Below are positions 16,101 through 24,151 of a stretch of 26,639 bases of DNA, piece after piece. Every line of letters starts with the position of its first letter. Within the stretch, counting starts at the first letter, position 1. The stretch is from Ectothiorhodospiraceae bacterium (GTDB lineage: Bacteria; Pseudomonadota; Gammaproteobacteria; Thiohalomonadales; Thiohalomonadaceae), in the NCBI GenBank assembly GCA_007125455.1, contig SLDE01000065.1:1-26639 (forward strand), read 5' to 3'. A program made the translations under genes and the position numbers. Under the pieces are notes generated by a model, which did not search any database, was not told where the DNA came from, and saw nothing but the letters and a program-made list of their open reading frames with translations.

Positions 16101-16672
16101 TCGTGGCTGCCGATCTCGATCTGTTCCGCATCGCGGGGCAGGCGCAGGCCTACCTGCTGAAGTTCGTAGGCCTGGGTCTGGTAGCCGCCGAGGAAACGCA
16201 CCCCCGGCACACCGATCCGGCTGCCACGCAGTTGCTGCAGATGGCTGATCGGGGGGGCATCGTGGCGGGCGATGATCACCCCGCCAAGGTGATCGGTGGG
16301 CTGGCCGTCTTCCATACTGATGAGGGTGGCGAGGGCACCGGTGAGGGGGTTTTGGCTGCGCACCTGAACATAGTGGCTGGGGTTGGTGAAGAGCATATCC
16401 AGTCGCTGCTGGGCCATGGCTGCCTCGATCGCGTCCTGGTCCAGTACCTCCAGCACCACCTCCACCCCGTCCAGTTGCTCGCTCAGGTAGTCGGCCAGTG
16501 GCTGAAAGCGCGGCTCAAGGATCTCGCGGGGGCGGTAGGCGAACATTCCCAGGGTAAGCTGTTGGCTGGCCTCGCTGCCCGTGGCCTGTGCAACGGCGGG
16601 GGGGAGTAGCACGGCGCTGAACAAGAGTAGCAAGGTGAGGATAACGGGGCTTAGGATAGCGGGGGATGGCAT
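13184..16672 (-). CDS. PhnD-like sensor, PAS-PAS-GGDEF-EAL-CZB c-di-GMP protein
   Basis: A 1162-residue inner-membrane signalling protein. Order of parts: signal peptide (1-28); periplasmic PhnD-type substrate-binding domain (about 38-300, LFTNPSHYVQV and SRIGVPG seen); membrane helix (about 325-345); PAS domains (about 360-475 and 485-597); GGDEF (about 610-770) with intact GGDEF at 688-692 and inhibitory-site R679-x-x-D682; EAL (about 785-1030) with E817-A-L, DDFGTGYSSL, K959-I-D, E995 and Q1015 in place; and a C-terminal CZB-like zinc domain (about 1058-1125) with H1061, C1087, H1114 and H1118. Both c-di-GMP synthase and hydrolase centres look intact. The ATG at 16672 is chosen because a signal peptide begins there; an open frame to 16978 would overlap the divergent RND adaptor gene. 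Periplasmic ligand, PAS input and zinc may all tune c-di-GMP. Confidence 0.92.
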   Translation of the reverse strand: MPSPAILSPVILTLLLLFSAVLLPPAVAQATGSEASQQLTLGMFAYRPREILEPRFQPLADYLSEQLDGVEVVLEVLDQDAIEAAMAQQRLDMLFTNPSHYVQVRSQNPLTGALATLISMEDGQPTDHLGGVIIARHDAPPISHLQQLRGSRIGVPGVRFLGGYQTQAYELQQVGLRLPRDAEQIEIGSHDAVVKAVLAGEVDFGFIRTGVIEAMSQEGSLQATQLQIINAQHLEHFPYYVSTRLYPEWAFVALPHLEQRTVRKIASSLMGLAEDHPVAQAAGIGGFSPPGDYLPVENLARALRMPPFDERVPLEIFWEDHRTLAKILILLFLAALGWAILFSLRIRRQRRRSAMALRESAEIIEHSPLIAIRWANQSNWPVEHVSGNIERFGYTREALLAAQFSYAGLIHPDDYPTLARLTREHIEQGPDNFRTEYRLRHGDGHWIWVDSRTWLGRDAQGRVVDIRGVLSDITERKRHVDQLRQAASVFEHANEGIMITDNEANILDVNAAFTRITGYQREEVLGKNPRLLRSGHHDASFYTAMWHALNKYGHWSGELWNRHKSGEVYAELLTISTIQDAQGKIQRYIGLFADITQLKHQQKQLEYMAHYDALTGLPNRVLLADRLHQAMVQAKRHHHMVAVVYLDLDGFKTVNDTHGHDMGDLLLIRLAEQMKLALRDEDTLARLGGDEFVAVLLDLPSVEASLPVLERLLHTSAEALTIKERVLRVSASIGVSFYPQEEDLDADQLLRQADQAMYQAKQSGKNRYHIFDTEHDQAVRGQHESLERIREALAKDEFVLYYQPKVNMRSGEVIGAEALIRWQHPERGLLPPAAFLPVLEHHPLAIEVGEWVMVTALDQIEAWRQAGIALPVSINIDALHLQQPNFIEHLREALAAHPSVRPGDLELEILETSALEDITGVSTIIEACRKLGVGFSLDDFGTGYSSLTYLKRLPAQLLKIDQSFVRDMLEDPDDLAILDGIVGLADAFQRLVIAEGVETQAHSEMLLRLGCELGQGYAIGKPMPTTAIPDWLKGWQPSHICRNLQPVHQRDLPILFAMVEHRAWVSALEHFLYDKQPSPPPMDAHDCRFGQWLARQQAGRQQIAPALARLQALHQQLHQQAAELLALKYQGSSAEAQAGMESIRQIHIKLLEQLQALLDIDE

Positions 16673-16940
16673 GATTCGCTGGCTGTCCTTGTGGCGATTA
16701 TTGTGGTGATGAAGGGCACACTCCCCATTGTAGTCAGTAATCTGCTGTGCGGCGAATTGGCTATGGCCAGTATCAGGGTGGGCGCATGGCCGTATTGCTT
16801 GCCGAGGCTGGGTTCCAGTGAAAAGCAGGCGCTTGTCTGGTGATAGCCTGGCTTGATTACTGCGGCCTGAGGGTCGAAACTGAGGGGTAGCCTGCGGGGA
16901 TGGCCCCGGGTGCGCATGTGGCCAACACACGGATACCGTA
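16673..16940. promoter_or_regulatory. Divergent promoter region between the c-di-GMP protein and the RND pump
   Basis: This 268-base gap must hold the start regions of both the minus-strand sensor gene and the plus-strand RND adaptor gene. I could not pick out a convincing -35/-10 pair on either strand. A short GC palindrome (GGGGATGGCCCC) lies near 16896-16907. No gene-like frame is supported. Confidence 0.4.
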
Positions 16941-18026
16941 ATGACCTTCATCCAACGTAATCGTTCTGTTTTCATCATCCTGGTGGTGGCGCTGCTGCTG
17001 GCCTTGTGGATCGCCAGCGGGGTGCTGTTGCGTGAGCCACCGCAGTTGCCCGAACGGGCCGAGCCGCAGCCGATGAGGGTGGCGGTGGAGCTGAGTCATG
17101 CCGAGCAGGTGGAGAGTTTGCTTACCCTGCAGGGCGAGGTGTTGCCCGACCAGCAGGTGACCATCCGGGCCGAGACCGCTGCTCGGGTCGAGGCGCTGCC
17201 GGTGGCGCTGGGTGATCAGGTTGAGGTGGGAACGCTGATCGCCAGGCTTAGCGAGGATGACCGCCCGGCCCGGATCCGCCAGGCCGAGGCCCGGCTGAAG
17301 GGGGCCGAGAGTGAATACCGCGCCGCACAACGCCTGGCCGATAGCGGTTTTCAGGGCCAGTTGCGTGCCGAGCAGGCGGAGGCGGAGCTGGCGGCGGCGA
17401 GGGCCGCGCTGGAGTCGGCCCGGCTGGATCTGGCCCGTACCCAAATCCGCGCCCCGATCGCCGGGGTGGTGAACCGACAGATCGCCCAGGTGGGCAACTA
17501 TGTCGCCGCCGGTGATCCGCTGGCCGAGTTGGTGGAGAACCACCCATTGCGTGCGGTGGTGCAGGTGCCGCAGCACCAGGTCCAGCAATTGCGCCGGGAC
17601 GCACCGGCACGGGTGCGTCTGCTCAGTAGTGACCCACGGCTCAGCGAGCCTTTGGCGGGCCACATCAGCCACATCTCGGCGCTGGCCGATACTACCACCC
17701 GCACCTTCCGGGTGGAGATCGAACTACCCAACCCGCAGCGGGAGCATCCCTCCGGGACCAGTGCCCAGATCGAGATCCCGCTGCGTGAGGTGATGGCGCA
17801 CCGCATCTCGCCAGCGCTGATCGCCCTGGACGATGAAGGGGAGTTGGGGATCAAGGTGGTGGATGAGGATGACAGGGTGGCCTTTGTGCGGTTGCAGCCG
17901 GTGCGCGCCGATGTGCATGGCCTGTGGGCGGCGGGTCTGCCCGAGACGATCCGGCTGATCACCGTGGGGCAGGGCTTTGTCTCGCCCGGCGAGCAGGTGG
18001 TGGTGGTCAACCAGGGAGTGCAGTAA
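16941..18026 (+). CDS. RND efflux periplasmic adaptor (HlyD/AcrA-type)
   Basis: A 361-residue membrane fusion protein. It begins with a membrane anchor (FIILVVALLLALWIASGVLL). A lipoyl half-motif (IRAETAARVEALPVALGDQVEVG) comes next, then a helical hairpin rich in Ala, Glu and Arg (about 115-170), the second lipoyl half (RTQIRAPIAGVVNRQIAQVGNYVAAGDPL) and a beta-barrel domain. No lipobox is seen, so it is anchored by its N-terminal helix. It should link the inner-membrane permease encoded immediately downstream to an outer-membrane channel, which is not encoded in this window. The permease ATG follows its TAA without any gap, so the two are made together. Confidence 0.93.
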   Translation: MTFIQRNRSVFIILVVALLLALWIASGVLLREPPQLPERAEPQPMRVAVELSHAEQVESLLTLQGEVLPDQQVTIRAETAARVEALPVALGDQVEVGTLIARLSEDDRPARIRQAEARLKGAESEYRAAQRLADSGFQGQLRAEQAEAELAAARAALESARLDLARTQIRAPIAGVVNRQIAQVGNYVAAGDPLAELVENHPLRAVVQVPQHQVQQLRRDAPARVRLLSSDPRLSEPLAGHISHISALADTTTRTFRVEIELPNPQREHPSGTSAQIEIPLREVMAHRISPALIALDDEGELGIKVVDEDDRVAFVRLQPVRADVHGLWAAGLPETIRLITVGQGFVSPGEQVVVVNQGVQ

Positions 18027-21000
18027 ATGGAGGCCATCATCCAGGCGGCCATCGGTCGCGCCCGCACCGTACTGATGGTGCTGCTGTTGATCCTGACCAT
18101 GGGCGCTCTGGCCTGGGTGACGATCCCCAAGGAGGCCGCACCGGATATCCAGATCCCCATCTTCTTCGTCAGTGTGAGCTACTCGGGGATCGCCCCGGAG
18201 GATAGCGAGCGGCTGCTGGTGCGACCGCTGGAGCGGGAGTTGCAGTCGATTGCCGGGCTCAAGGATCTTTACAGCAAGGCCGGTGAGGGCTTTGCCCTGC
18301 TGCGTCTTGACTTCGAGGCCGGCTACGACAACCAGCGGGCGATGAGCGACCTGCGCGAAAAGGTGGATCAAGCGAAGGCGGAGCTGCCCCAGGGCAGTGA
18401 CGAGCCGGTGATTCAGGAAGTGGACCTGTCTATCTTCCCGGTGCTGACCGTTGCCCTCTCCGGCCCCATACCTGAGCGCACCCTGGTGCGCATCGCCCGA
18501 GAGCTGCGGGATCGCATCGAGGCCCAGCCGGGGGTGTTGGAGGTGAACATCGGCGGGGATCGGGTTGACGTATTGGAGGTGATCGCCGATCCGCTCACCA
18601 TGGAGAGCTATCAGATCCCCTATCACCAGCTGATCCAGGCCATTGAGCGCAACAACCGCCTGGTGGCGGCCGGGGCGATGGATACCGGTGCCGGGCGTGT
18701 GACCCTCAAGGTGCCTGGGGTGATCGAGTCGCTGGAGGATGTGCTCGCGCTGCCGGTGATGGTGGAGGAGGGGACCGTGGTGACCTTCGGCGAGGTGGCC
18801 AGTGGACGACGCACCTTCATGGACCCGGAAAGCTACGCCCGCATCAACGGTCAACCGGCGGTCTCGCTGGAGATCCGCAAGCGTGCCGGGGCGAACATCA
18901 TCGACACCGTGGCCGCCGCGCAGGCGGAGATCGCCCGGGCCAGCGAGGACTGGCCCGAGGCCTTGCGGGTCGACACCCTGCAAAACATGGCCGACGATGT
19001 GGAAGACCTGCTCGGCGACCTGGAGAATAACGTCCTCACCGCCGTGGTGCTGGTCATGCTGACCATCGTCGCCGCGCTGGGTGGGCGCTCTTCCTGGCTG
19101 GTGGGGCTGGCGATCCCCGGTGCCTTCCTCGGTGGGGTATTGGCCATCTACCTGATGGGTTTTACCCTCAATATCGTGGTGCTGTTTTCGCTGATCCTGG
19201 TGGTGGGGATGTTGGTGGACGGGGCCATCGTGGTGGTGGAGCAGGCCGACCGCTACCTGGCCGAGGGGATGGATCGCCGCGCCGCCTTCCAGGGGGCGGC
19301 GATCCGCATGGCCTGGCCGATCACCGCCTCCACCCTGACCACCCTGGCGGTGTTCCTGCCGATGCTGTTTTGGCCGGGGATGGTGGGTGAGTTCATGTTC
19401 TACCTGCCGGCCACGGTGCTGGTGACCCTGTTTGCCTCCCTGCTGATGGCGCTGATCTTCATCCCGGTGCTCGGTTCGCTGTGGGGCGCGCGCGATGCCA
19501 GCCGCCCGGCACAGGTGCGGCGTATTCAGGCCGCCGAGCGTGGCGACTTTACTGACATCGACGGATTCACCGCCCGCTATGTCGGCCTGCTCAAGGTGCT
19601 GGTGCGTCACCCCGCCCAGACCCTGGCCGGGGTACTGATCCTGGTGGTGGCCGCCTACACCCTGTACGGGCAGTTTGGCCGTGGGGTGGATTTCTTCCCC
19701 CATGTGGAACCGCGCTTTGCCCAGATCCAGATCCACGCCCGTGGCGAGCTGTCCATCGATGAGGCCGATACCCTGGTACGTCAAGTGGAAAAACGCCTCA
19801 CCGGTCATGCCGGGATCGAAACGGTTTACACCAGTACCATCGGCTCCCCCTCGCTGCGTCTGCTGCGCGACTACGCCGAGGATGTGATCGGAGTGATCCA
19901 GCTGGAGTTTGTCGATTGGCGATTGCGCCCGCCGGCGGCGCAGATCCTCGACGAGCTGCGCCAGCAGACCGCCGATCTGCCTGGGATCGTGTTGCAGTTT
20001 CGTGAACAGCAGGGCGGGCCGGGTGAGGGCAAGCCGATTCAAATCGAACTGGGCGGGCGTGACGATGCGCAACTCCTACAGGCCATGGGCACACTGCGCG
20101 AACACATCGAAGAGATCGGCGGTTTTGTTGATGTGGAGGACGATCGCTCCCTGCCTGGTGTCGAGCTGCGGGTAGAGGTGAACCACCGCGAGGCGGCACG
20201 CTACGGGGCCGATATCGGCGTGCTGGGCAATGCGGTGCAGATGATCACCCACGGTATCCGCCTCGGTGGCTACCGGCCCGAGGATGCCGACGAAGAGGTG
20301 GATATCCGGGTGCGCTTTCCCTACGACGAGCGCCACCTGGCGCAATTGGTCAATCTGCGGGTCCCCACCGCCTACGGCCAGGTGCCGATAAGCAACTTCG
20401 TCGAGTTTCGCCCCGCCCCCAAGACCGGGATCATCAAACGGGTCGACGGGGTGCGCACCTACACCCTGAGTGCCGATGTGGCACCGGGCTTGCTGGTGGA
20501 TGGCCAGTTGCGCCTGTTGCAGCAGCGCCTGGACAAGCAGCCTCTCGGCGAAGCGATCCGGCTGCGCTTCCGTGGCGAGGCGGAGGAGCAACAAGAGGCG
20601 GTGGGCTTTTTGTTGTTGGCCTTTGGCATGGCGCTGTTTCTGATGCTGGTGATCCTGGTGACCCAGTTCAACAGCATCCACCAGGCCCTGCTGGTGCTTT
20701 CGGCGATCGTGTTTTCCACCGCCGGGGTATTGCTTGGTCTGTTGCTGCGCCAGGAGGCCTTTAGCATCGTGATGAGTGGGGTGGGTGTGATCGCCTTGGC
20801 CGGGGTGGTAGTGAACAACAACATCGTGCTGATCGATACCTACAACGTACTCCGCCGCAAGGGGATAGACGCCGTCGACGCCGCATTGCGCACCGGCGCC
20901 CAGCGCCTGCGCCCGGTGTTGCTCACCACCATCACCACCATCCTCGGCCTGCTGCCGATGGTCTTCGCCTTCACCATCGACTTTGTCGGTCGCGACTTCA

Positions 21001-21173
21001 CCATCGGCGCCCCCTCTACCCAATACTGGGTGCAACTGGCCACCGCCATTGCCGGTGGCCTGCTGGTAGCCACCCCACTGACCCTGCTGCTCACCCCGTC
21101 GATGCTGGTGTGGGGGGAAAGACTGAAGGGTTTCAACGCAGATGGCGCAGAGATCGCAGAGGTAAACAAGTAA
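18027..21173 (+). CDS. RND efflux permease (AcrB/HAE1-type)
   Basis: A 1048-residue proton-driven exporter of the RND superfamily, full length, with the two-fold repeat (a membrane helix at 14-34, a large periplasmic loop, helices 2-6, then the second half). The helix 4 proton-relay motif is GMLVDGAIVVVEQADRYL. The first Asp (D398) is present, but the second of the usual pair is Gly399. The helix 10 counterpart is GVVVNNNIVLID, with Asn where AcrB has the essential Lys. Many non-AcrB branches share such changes, so the pump need not be inactive. The substrate cannot be read. A GGGAG ribosome site lies in the adaptor's last codons. The final residues FNADGAEIAEVNK are encoded by a repeat sequence that recurs inverted downstream, so the tail may have been altered by insertion of that element. 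Confidence 0.94.
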   Translation: MEAIIQAAIGRARTVLMVLLLILTMGALAWVTIPKEAAPDIQIPIFFVSVSYSGIAPEDSERLLVRPLERELQSIAGLKDLYSKAGEGFALLRLDFEAGYDNQRAMSDLREKVDQAKAELPQGSDEPVIQEVDLSIFPVLTVALSGPIPERTLVRIARELRDRIEAQPGVLEVNIGGDRVDVLEVIADPLTMESYQIPYHQLIQAIERNNRLVAAGAMDTGAGRVTLKVPGVIESLEDVLALPVMVEEGTVVTFGEVASGRRTFMDPESYARINGQPAVSLEIRKRAGANIIDTVAAAQAEIARASEDWPEALRVDTLQNMADDVEDLLGDLENNVLTAVVLVMLTIVAALGGRSSWLVGLAIPGAFLGGVLAIYLMGFTLNIVVLFSLILVVGMLVDGAIVVVEQADRYLAEGMDRRAAFQGAAIRMAWPITASTLTTLAVFLPMLFWPGMVGEFMFYLPATVLVTLFASLLMALIFIPVLGSLWGARDASRPAQVRRIQAAERGDFTDIDGFTARYVGLLKVLVRHPAQTLAGVLILVVAAYTLYGQFGRGVDFFPHVEPRFAQIQIHARGELSIDEADTLVRQVEKRLTGHAGIETVYTSTIGSPSLRLLRDYAEDVIGVIQLEFVDWRLRPPAAQILDELRQQTADLPGIVLQFREQQGGPGEGKPIQIELGGRDDAQLLQAMGTLREHIEEIGGFVDVEDDRSLPGVELRVEVNHREAARYGADIGVLGNAVQMITHGIRLGGYRPEDADEEVDIRVRFPYDERHLAQLVNLRVPTAYGQVPISNFVEFRPAPKTGIIKRVDGVRTYTLSADVAPGLLVDGQLRLLQQRLDKQPLGEAIRLRFRGEAEEQQEAVGFLLLAFGMALFLMLVILVTQFNSIHQALLVLSAIVFSTAGVLLGLLLRQEAFSIVMSGVGVIALAGVVVNNNIVLIDTYNVLRRKGIDAVDAALRTGAQRLRPVLLTTITTILGLLPMVFAFTIDFVGRDFTIGAPSTQYWVQLATAIAGGLLVATPLTLLLTPSMLVWGERLKGFNADGAEIAEVNK

Positions 21174-21266
21174 TACAAATTGCTTCTTGTGAGCGGGCGT
21201 CTGACTCAGTTGCCGAGGGTGCCTTCATTTGAATTTCTCCGCGCGCTCTGCGTCCTCTGCGTTAAA
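21131..21266. repeat. Inverted pair of AACGCAGAG-type repeats spanning the RND stop
   Basis: The left copy (about 21131-21162, starting TTTCAACGCAGATGGCGCAG) covers the last codons of the permease. The right copy (21244-21266) reads CGCTCTGCGTCCTCTGCGTT with AAA after it; its reverse complement TTTAACGCAGAGGACGCAG matches the left copy with few differences. Each copy is itself built of about 9-base units (ACGCAGAGG, TCGCAGAGG). The pair can fold into a long hairpin with a loop of about 90 bases. I recall similar CGCAGAGG-type intergenic repeats from other proteobacterial genomes, but cannot check that here. Confidence 0.6.
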
Positions 21267-21359
21267 GGCTGTTTTCCTTACGAGGGAACCTGCCTGGATG
21301 AAGGCGGTCGATATTTGTGTTTAACTGGAACCAACAACCAATAATCTCGGGAGACACTC

Positions 21360-24092
21360 ATGTCACAGGCCGAACCGCAGCACAGTGAGGACAGTAGCCC
21401 GCCCAGCCAGCCCTGGCACGCGATGTCGGCGGAGGAGGTATTGCAGGGATTGGAGACCGACGGCGAGGGCCTGAGCTCTGCTCAGGCACGCGAACGCCTG
21501 GAGCAGTACGGCCCCAATTGTCTGCCCGAGGCCAAACCGCGTAGTGCACTGGTGCGCTTTTTCTCCCACTTCAATAATCTACTGATCTACGTCCTGCTCG
21601 CGGCAGCGGTGATCGCTGCGGCCCTGAATCACTGGATCGACACCGTGGTGATTCTGATGGTGGTGGTGGTCAATGCCATCATTGGCTTCATCCAGGAGGG
21701 TAAGGCCGAGGACGCCTTGCGGGCGATTCGGCAGATGCTCTCGGCCAATGCGATGGTGATCCGCGATGGCAAGCGCGAATCGATCCCCGCCGATCAGTTG
21801 GTGCCAGGCGATCGGGTGCTGCTGCAATCGGGCGATAAGGTGCCAGCGGATCTGCGCCTGCTCAAGCTCAAGAATCTGCAGGTGCAGGAGGCGGCCCTTA
21901 CCGGCGAGTCGGTGCCGGTGGAAAAGGATACCGAGATCGTCGCCGAGGATGCGGATCTGGGCGATCGCAACGACATGGCCTACTCCGGCACCCTGGTGAC
22001 CCAGGGCCAGGGGGCCGGGCTGGTGGTGGCCACTGGTGAGCAGACCGAGATCGGGCGCATCAGTACCATGGTTGCCCAGGTGCAGACCCTCACCACCCCG
22101 CTGCTGCGCCAGATGGATCGTCTGGCGCGCTGGATCACCGCTGCGGTACTGGTGGTCGCGGTGCTGGTGTTTGTATTGGGGATCCTGGTGCGTGGTCACA
22201 CCGCTGTGGAGATGTTCATGATGGTGGTGGGCCTGGCGGTGGCGGCGATCCCGGAAGGGTTGCCGGCGATCCTCACGGTGACCCTGGCCATCGGGGTGCA
22301 GCGTATGGCCTCACGCAAGGCGATCATCCGTCGCCTGCCGGTGGTCGAGACCCTCGGCTCGGTGAGTGTGATCTGTTCAGACAAGACCGGCACCCTCACC
22401 CGTAACGAGATGACGGTACGCAGCCTAACCACTGCCAAGGGGCGTTTCGATATCACCGGCACCGGCTACGACCCGCATGGCGGTTTTGAGTGCGATGGTG
22501 AAGAGGTGGAGCCTGGCGAGGATCGCCTGCTGCGCCGCAGCGTGTTGGCGGCCCTGCTGTGCAACGACTCCTCGCTGGAGAAGCGCAACGGCAATGGCAG
22601 CTGGGTAGTGCATGGCGACCCGATGGAAGGGGCGTTATTGGTGGCGGCGATGAAGGCCGGGATGGATCTGGAACACGAGGGCAAGCAGTACCCGCGTACG
22701 GACTTGATCCCCTTTGAGTCCGAGCACAAGTTCATGGCCACCCTGCACCACAGCCACGAAGGGCGGGCCTTTATCTACCTTAAAGGTGCCCCGGAGCGGG
22801 TGCTGGAGATGTGTGACGAGGTGGTGGGTGTTGAGGGGCATGAGCCACTGGACAAGGCCTACTGGCAGGGGCAGATCGAAGAGATGGCCAGCCAGGGGCA
22901 GCGGGTGCTGGCGGTAGCCACCAAGACCGCCGACGAGGGCCAGCAGGAGCTGGACTTTGAACACGTGGAGAGTGGCCTGGCCCTGCTCGGCCTGTATGGT
23001 CTGATCGATCCGCCACGCGACGAAGCGATTAGCGCCGTGGCCGAGTGTCACGCGGCCGGGATCCGGGTCAAGATGATCACCGGTGACCATGCCGCCACCG
23101 CCCGTGCCATCGCCGCCCAGCTCCAGCTGCAGAACACCGATGAGGCGATCACCGGCCAGGAGCTGGAGAAGATGGACGATGCGGCCCTGGAAAAGCGCAT
23201 CACCGAGGTGGATGTGTATGCCCGTGTCAGTCCCGAGCACAAGCTGCGCCTGGTCAGCCTGTTGCAGAGCCAGGGCAAGATCGTCGCGATGACCGGCGAC
23301 GGGGTGAATGATGCCCCGGCGCTCAAGCGCGCCGACGTGGGGATCGCCATGGGGCAAAAGGGCACCGAGGCCGCCAAGGAGGCCTCGGAGATGGTGATCA
23401 GCGACGACAATTTCGCCTCCATCGCCCGTGCGGTCAAGGAGGGGCGCACCGTCTACGACAACCTGAAAAAGGCCATCGCCTTCCTGCTGCCGGTCAACGG
23501 TGGGGAGTCGGCCAGTATCATCCTGGCGATCATGGTGGGGCTGGCGCTGCCCATCGCCCCATTGCAGATCCTCTGGGTGAACATGGTCAGCTCAGTGGCA
23601 CTGGCGATGGCTTTGGCCTTTGAGGCGAGCGAGAAGGACATCATGACGCGCCCACCGCGCTCCGCTGATGAGTCGATGATCTCGTCCTTCCTGCTGTGGC
23701 GTATCCTGTTGGTATCGGCACTGTTCGCCACCGGGATCTTCGGCATCTACGGTTGGAGTCAGTCAATGGGGGCCAGTATCGAGGAATCGCGCACCTATGC
23801 GGTCAATGCGTTGGTGATGATGGAGATCTTCTACCTGATCAGCGTGCGCCGACTGCGCAGCTCCTCTCTGAACTTCCAGGGGTTCTTCGGTTCCAATAAG
23901 GTGCTGATCGCCATCGGCGTGGTGATCGTGTTGCAGGGGATCTTCACCTACGCCCCGTTCATGGCCACCTTCTTCGACACCCGTCCGGTCTCACTGGGCA
24001 TGTGGGGTGTGATCTTCGCCATCGGCTTCACCCTGTTCCTGATCCTGGAATTCGAAAAGTGGGTGGCAGGTCGCCTGCGCGCGCGCCACTAG
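21360..24092 (+). CDS. P2-type cation-transporting ATPase
   Basis: A 910-residue P-type ATPase with every core part in place: an N-terminal cation_ATPase_N-like region, TGES at 181-184 (actuator), PEGLPA with Pro298-Glu299 in helix 4, the phosphorylated Asp341 in SDKTGTLT, MTGDGVNDAPAL (hinge) and a C-terminal membrane block. Helix 5 carries VNGGES (Asn713, Glu716), like the NVGE of calcium pumps. Helix 6 reads WVNMVSSVALAMALAFE, so Ser745 stands where calcium pumps have a key Asp. This resembles the CtpF/PMA-like bacterial group rather than SERCA or PacL. The ion moved is therefore open (Ca2+, Mn2+, Na+ or other). A GGGAG ribosome site precedes the ATG. It lies 186 bases after the RND gene and probably has its own promoter. 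Confidence 0.92.
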   Translation: MSQAEPQHSEDSSPPSQPWHAMSAEEVLQGLETDGEGLSSAQARERLEQYGPNCLPEAKPRSALVRFFSHFNNLLIYVLLAAAVIAAALNHWIDTVVILMVVVVNAIIGFIQEGKAEDALRAIRQMLSANAMVIRDGKRESIPADQLVPGDRVLLQSGDKVPADLRLLKLKNLQVQEAALTGESVPVEKDTEIVAEDADLGDRNDMAYSGTLVTQGQGAGLVVATGEQTEIGRISTMVAQVQTLTTPLLRQMDRLARWITAAVLVVAVLVFVLGILVRGHTAVEMFMMVVGLAVAAIPEGLPAILTVTLAIGVQRMASRKAIIRRLPVVETLGSVSVICSDKTGTLTRNEMTVRSLTTAKGRFDITGTGYDPHGGFECDGEEVEPGEDRLLRRSVLAALLCNDSSLEKRNGNGSWVVHGDPMEGALLVAAMKAGMDLEHEGKQYPRTDLIPFESEHKFMATLHHSHEGRAFIYLKGAPERVLEMCDEVVGVEGHEPLDKAYWQGQIEEMASQGQRVLAVATKTADEGQQELDFEHVESGLALLGLYGLIDPPRDEAISAVAECHAAGIRVKMITGDHAATARAIAAQLQLQNTDEAITGQELEKMDDAALEKRITEVDVYARVSPEHKLRLVSLLQSQGKIVAMTGDGVNDAPALKRADVGIAMGQKGTEAAKEASEMVISDDNFASIARAVKEGRTVYDNLKKAIAFLLPVNGGESASIILAIMVGLALPIAPLQILWVNMVSSVALAMALAFEASEKDIMTRPPRSADESMISSFLLWRILLVSALFATGIFGIYGWSQSMGASIEESRTYAVNALVMMEIFYLISVRRLRSSSLNFQGFFGSNKVLIAIGVVIVLQGIFTYAPFMATFFDTRPVSLGMWGVIFAIGFTLFLILEFEKWVAGRLRARH

Positions 24093-24101
24093 CAGATGGT
24101 T

Positions 24102-24131
24102 TTGTGGCAGAATTCGAGCGGTAATTGTAAA
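24102..24131 (+). promoter_or_regulatory. Possible promoter for the OmpA-family lipoprotein gene
   Basis: TTGTGG (24102-24107) and TGTAAA (24126-24131), 18 bases apart, form a moderate sigma-70-like pair in the 59-base gap before the lipoprotein gene. It would place transcription start near 24138, leaving a short leader with the GAGGGAG ribosome site. The call is from pattern only. Confidence 0.3.
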
Positions 24132-24151
24132 TTCAGAGGGAGTAGCATCTA

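Noticed and set aside
16673..16978. N-terminal extension of the c-di-GMP protein (102 extra codons)
   Set aside because: The extension has no domain-like sequence and would overlap the divergent RND adaptor start; a signal peptide begins at the internal ATG at 16672.
17724..20072. 782-codon open frame on the minus strand across the RND genes
   Set aside because: It is the mirror of a GC-rich coding region, is full of His, Gln, Gly and Arg runs and has no family features; the plus-strand RND adaptor and permease are unmistakable.
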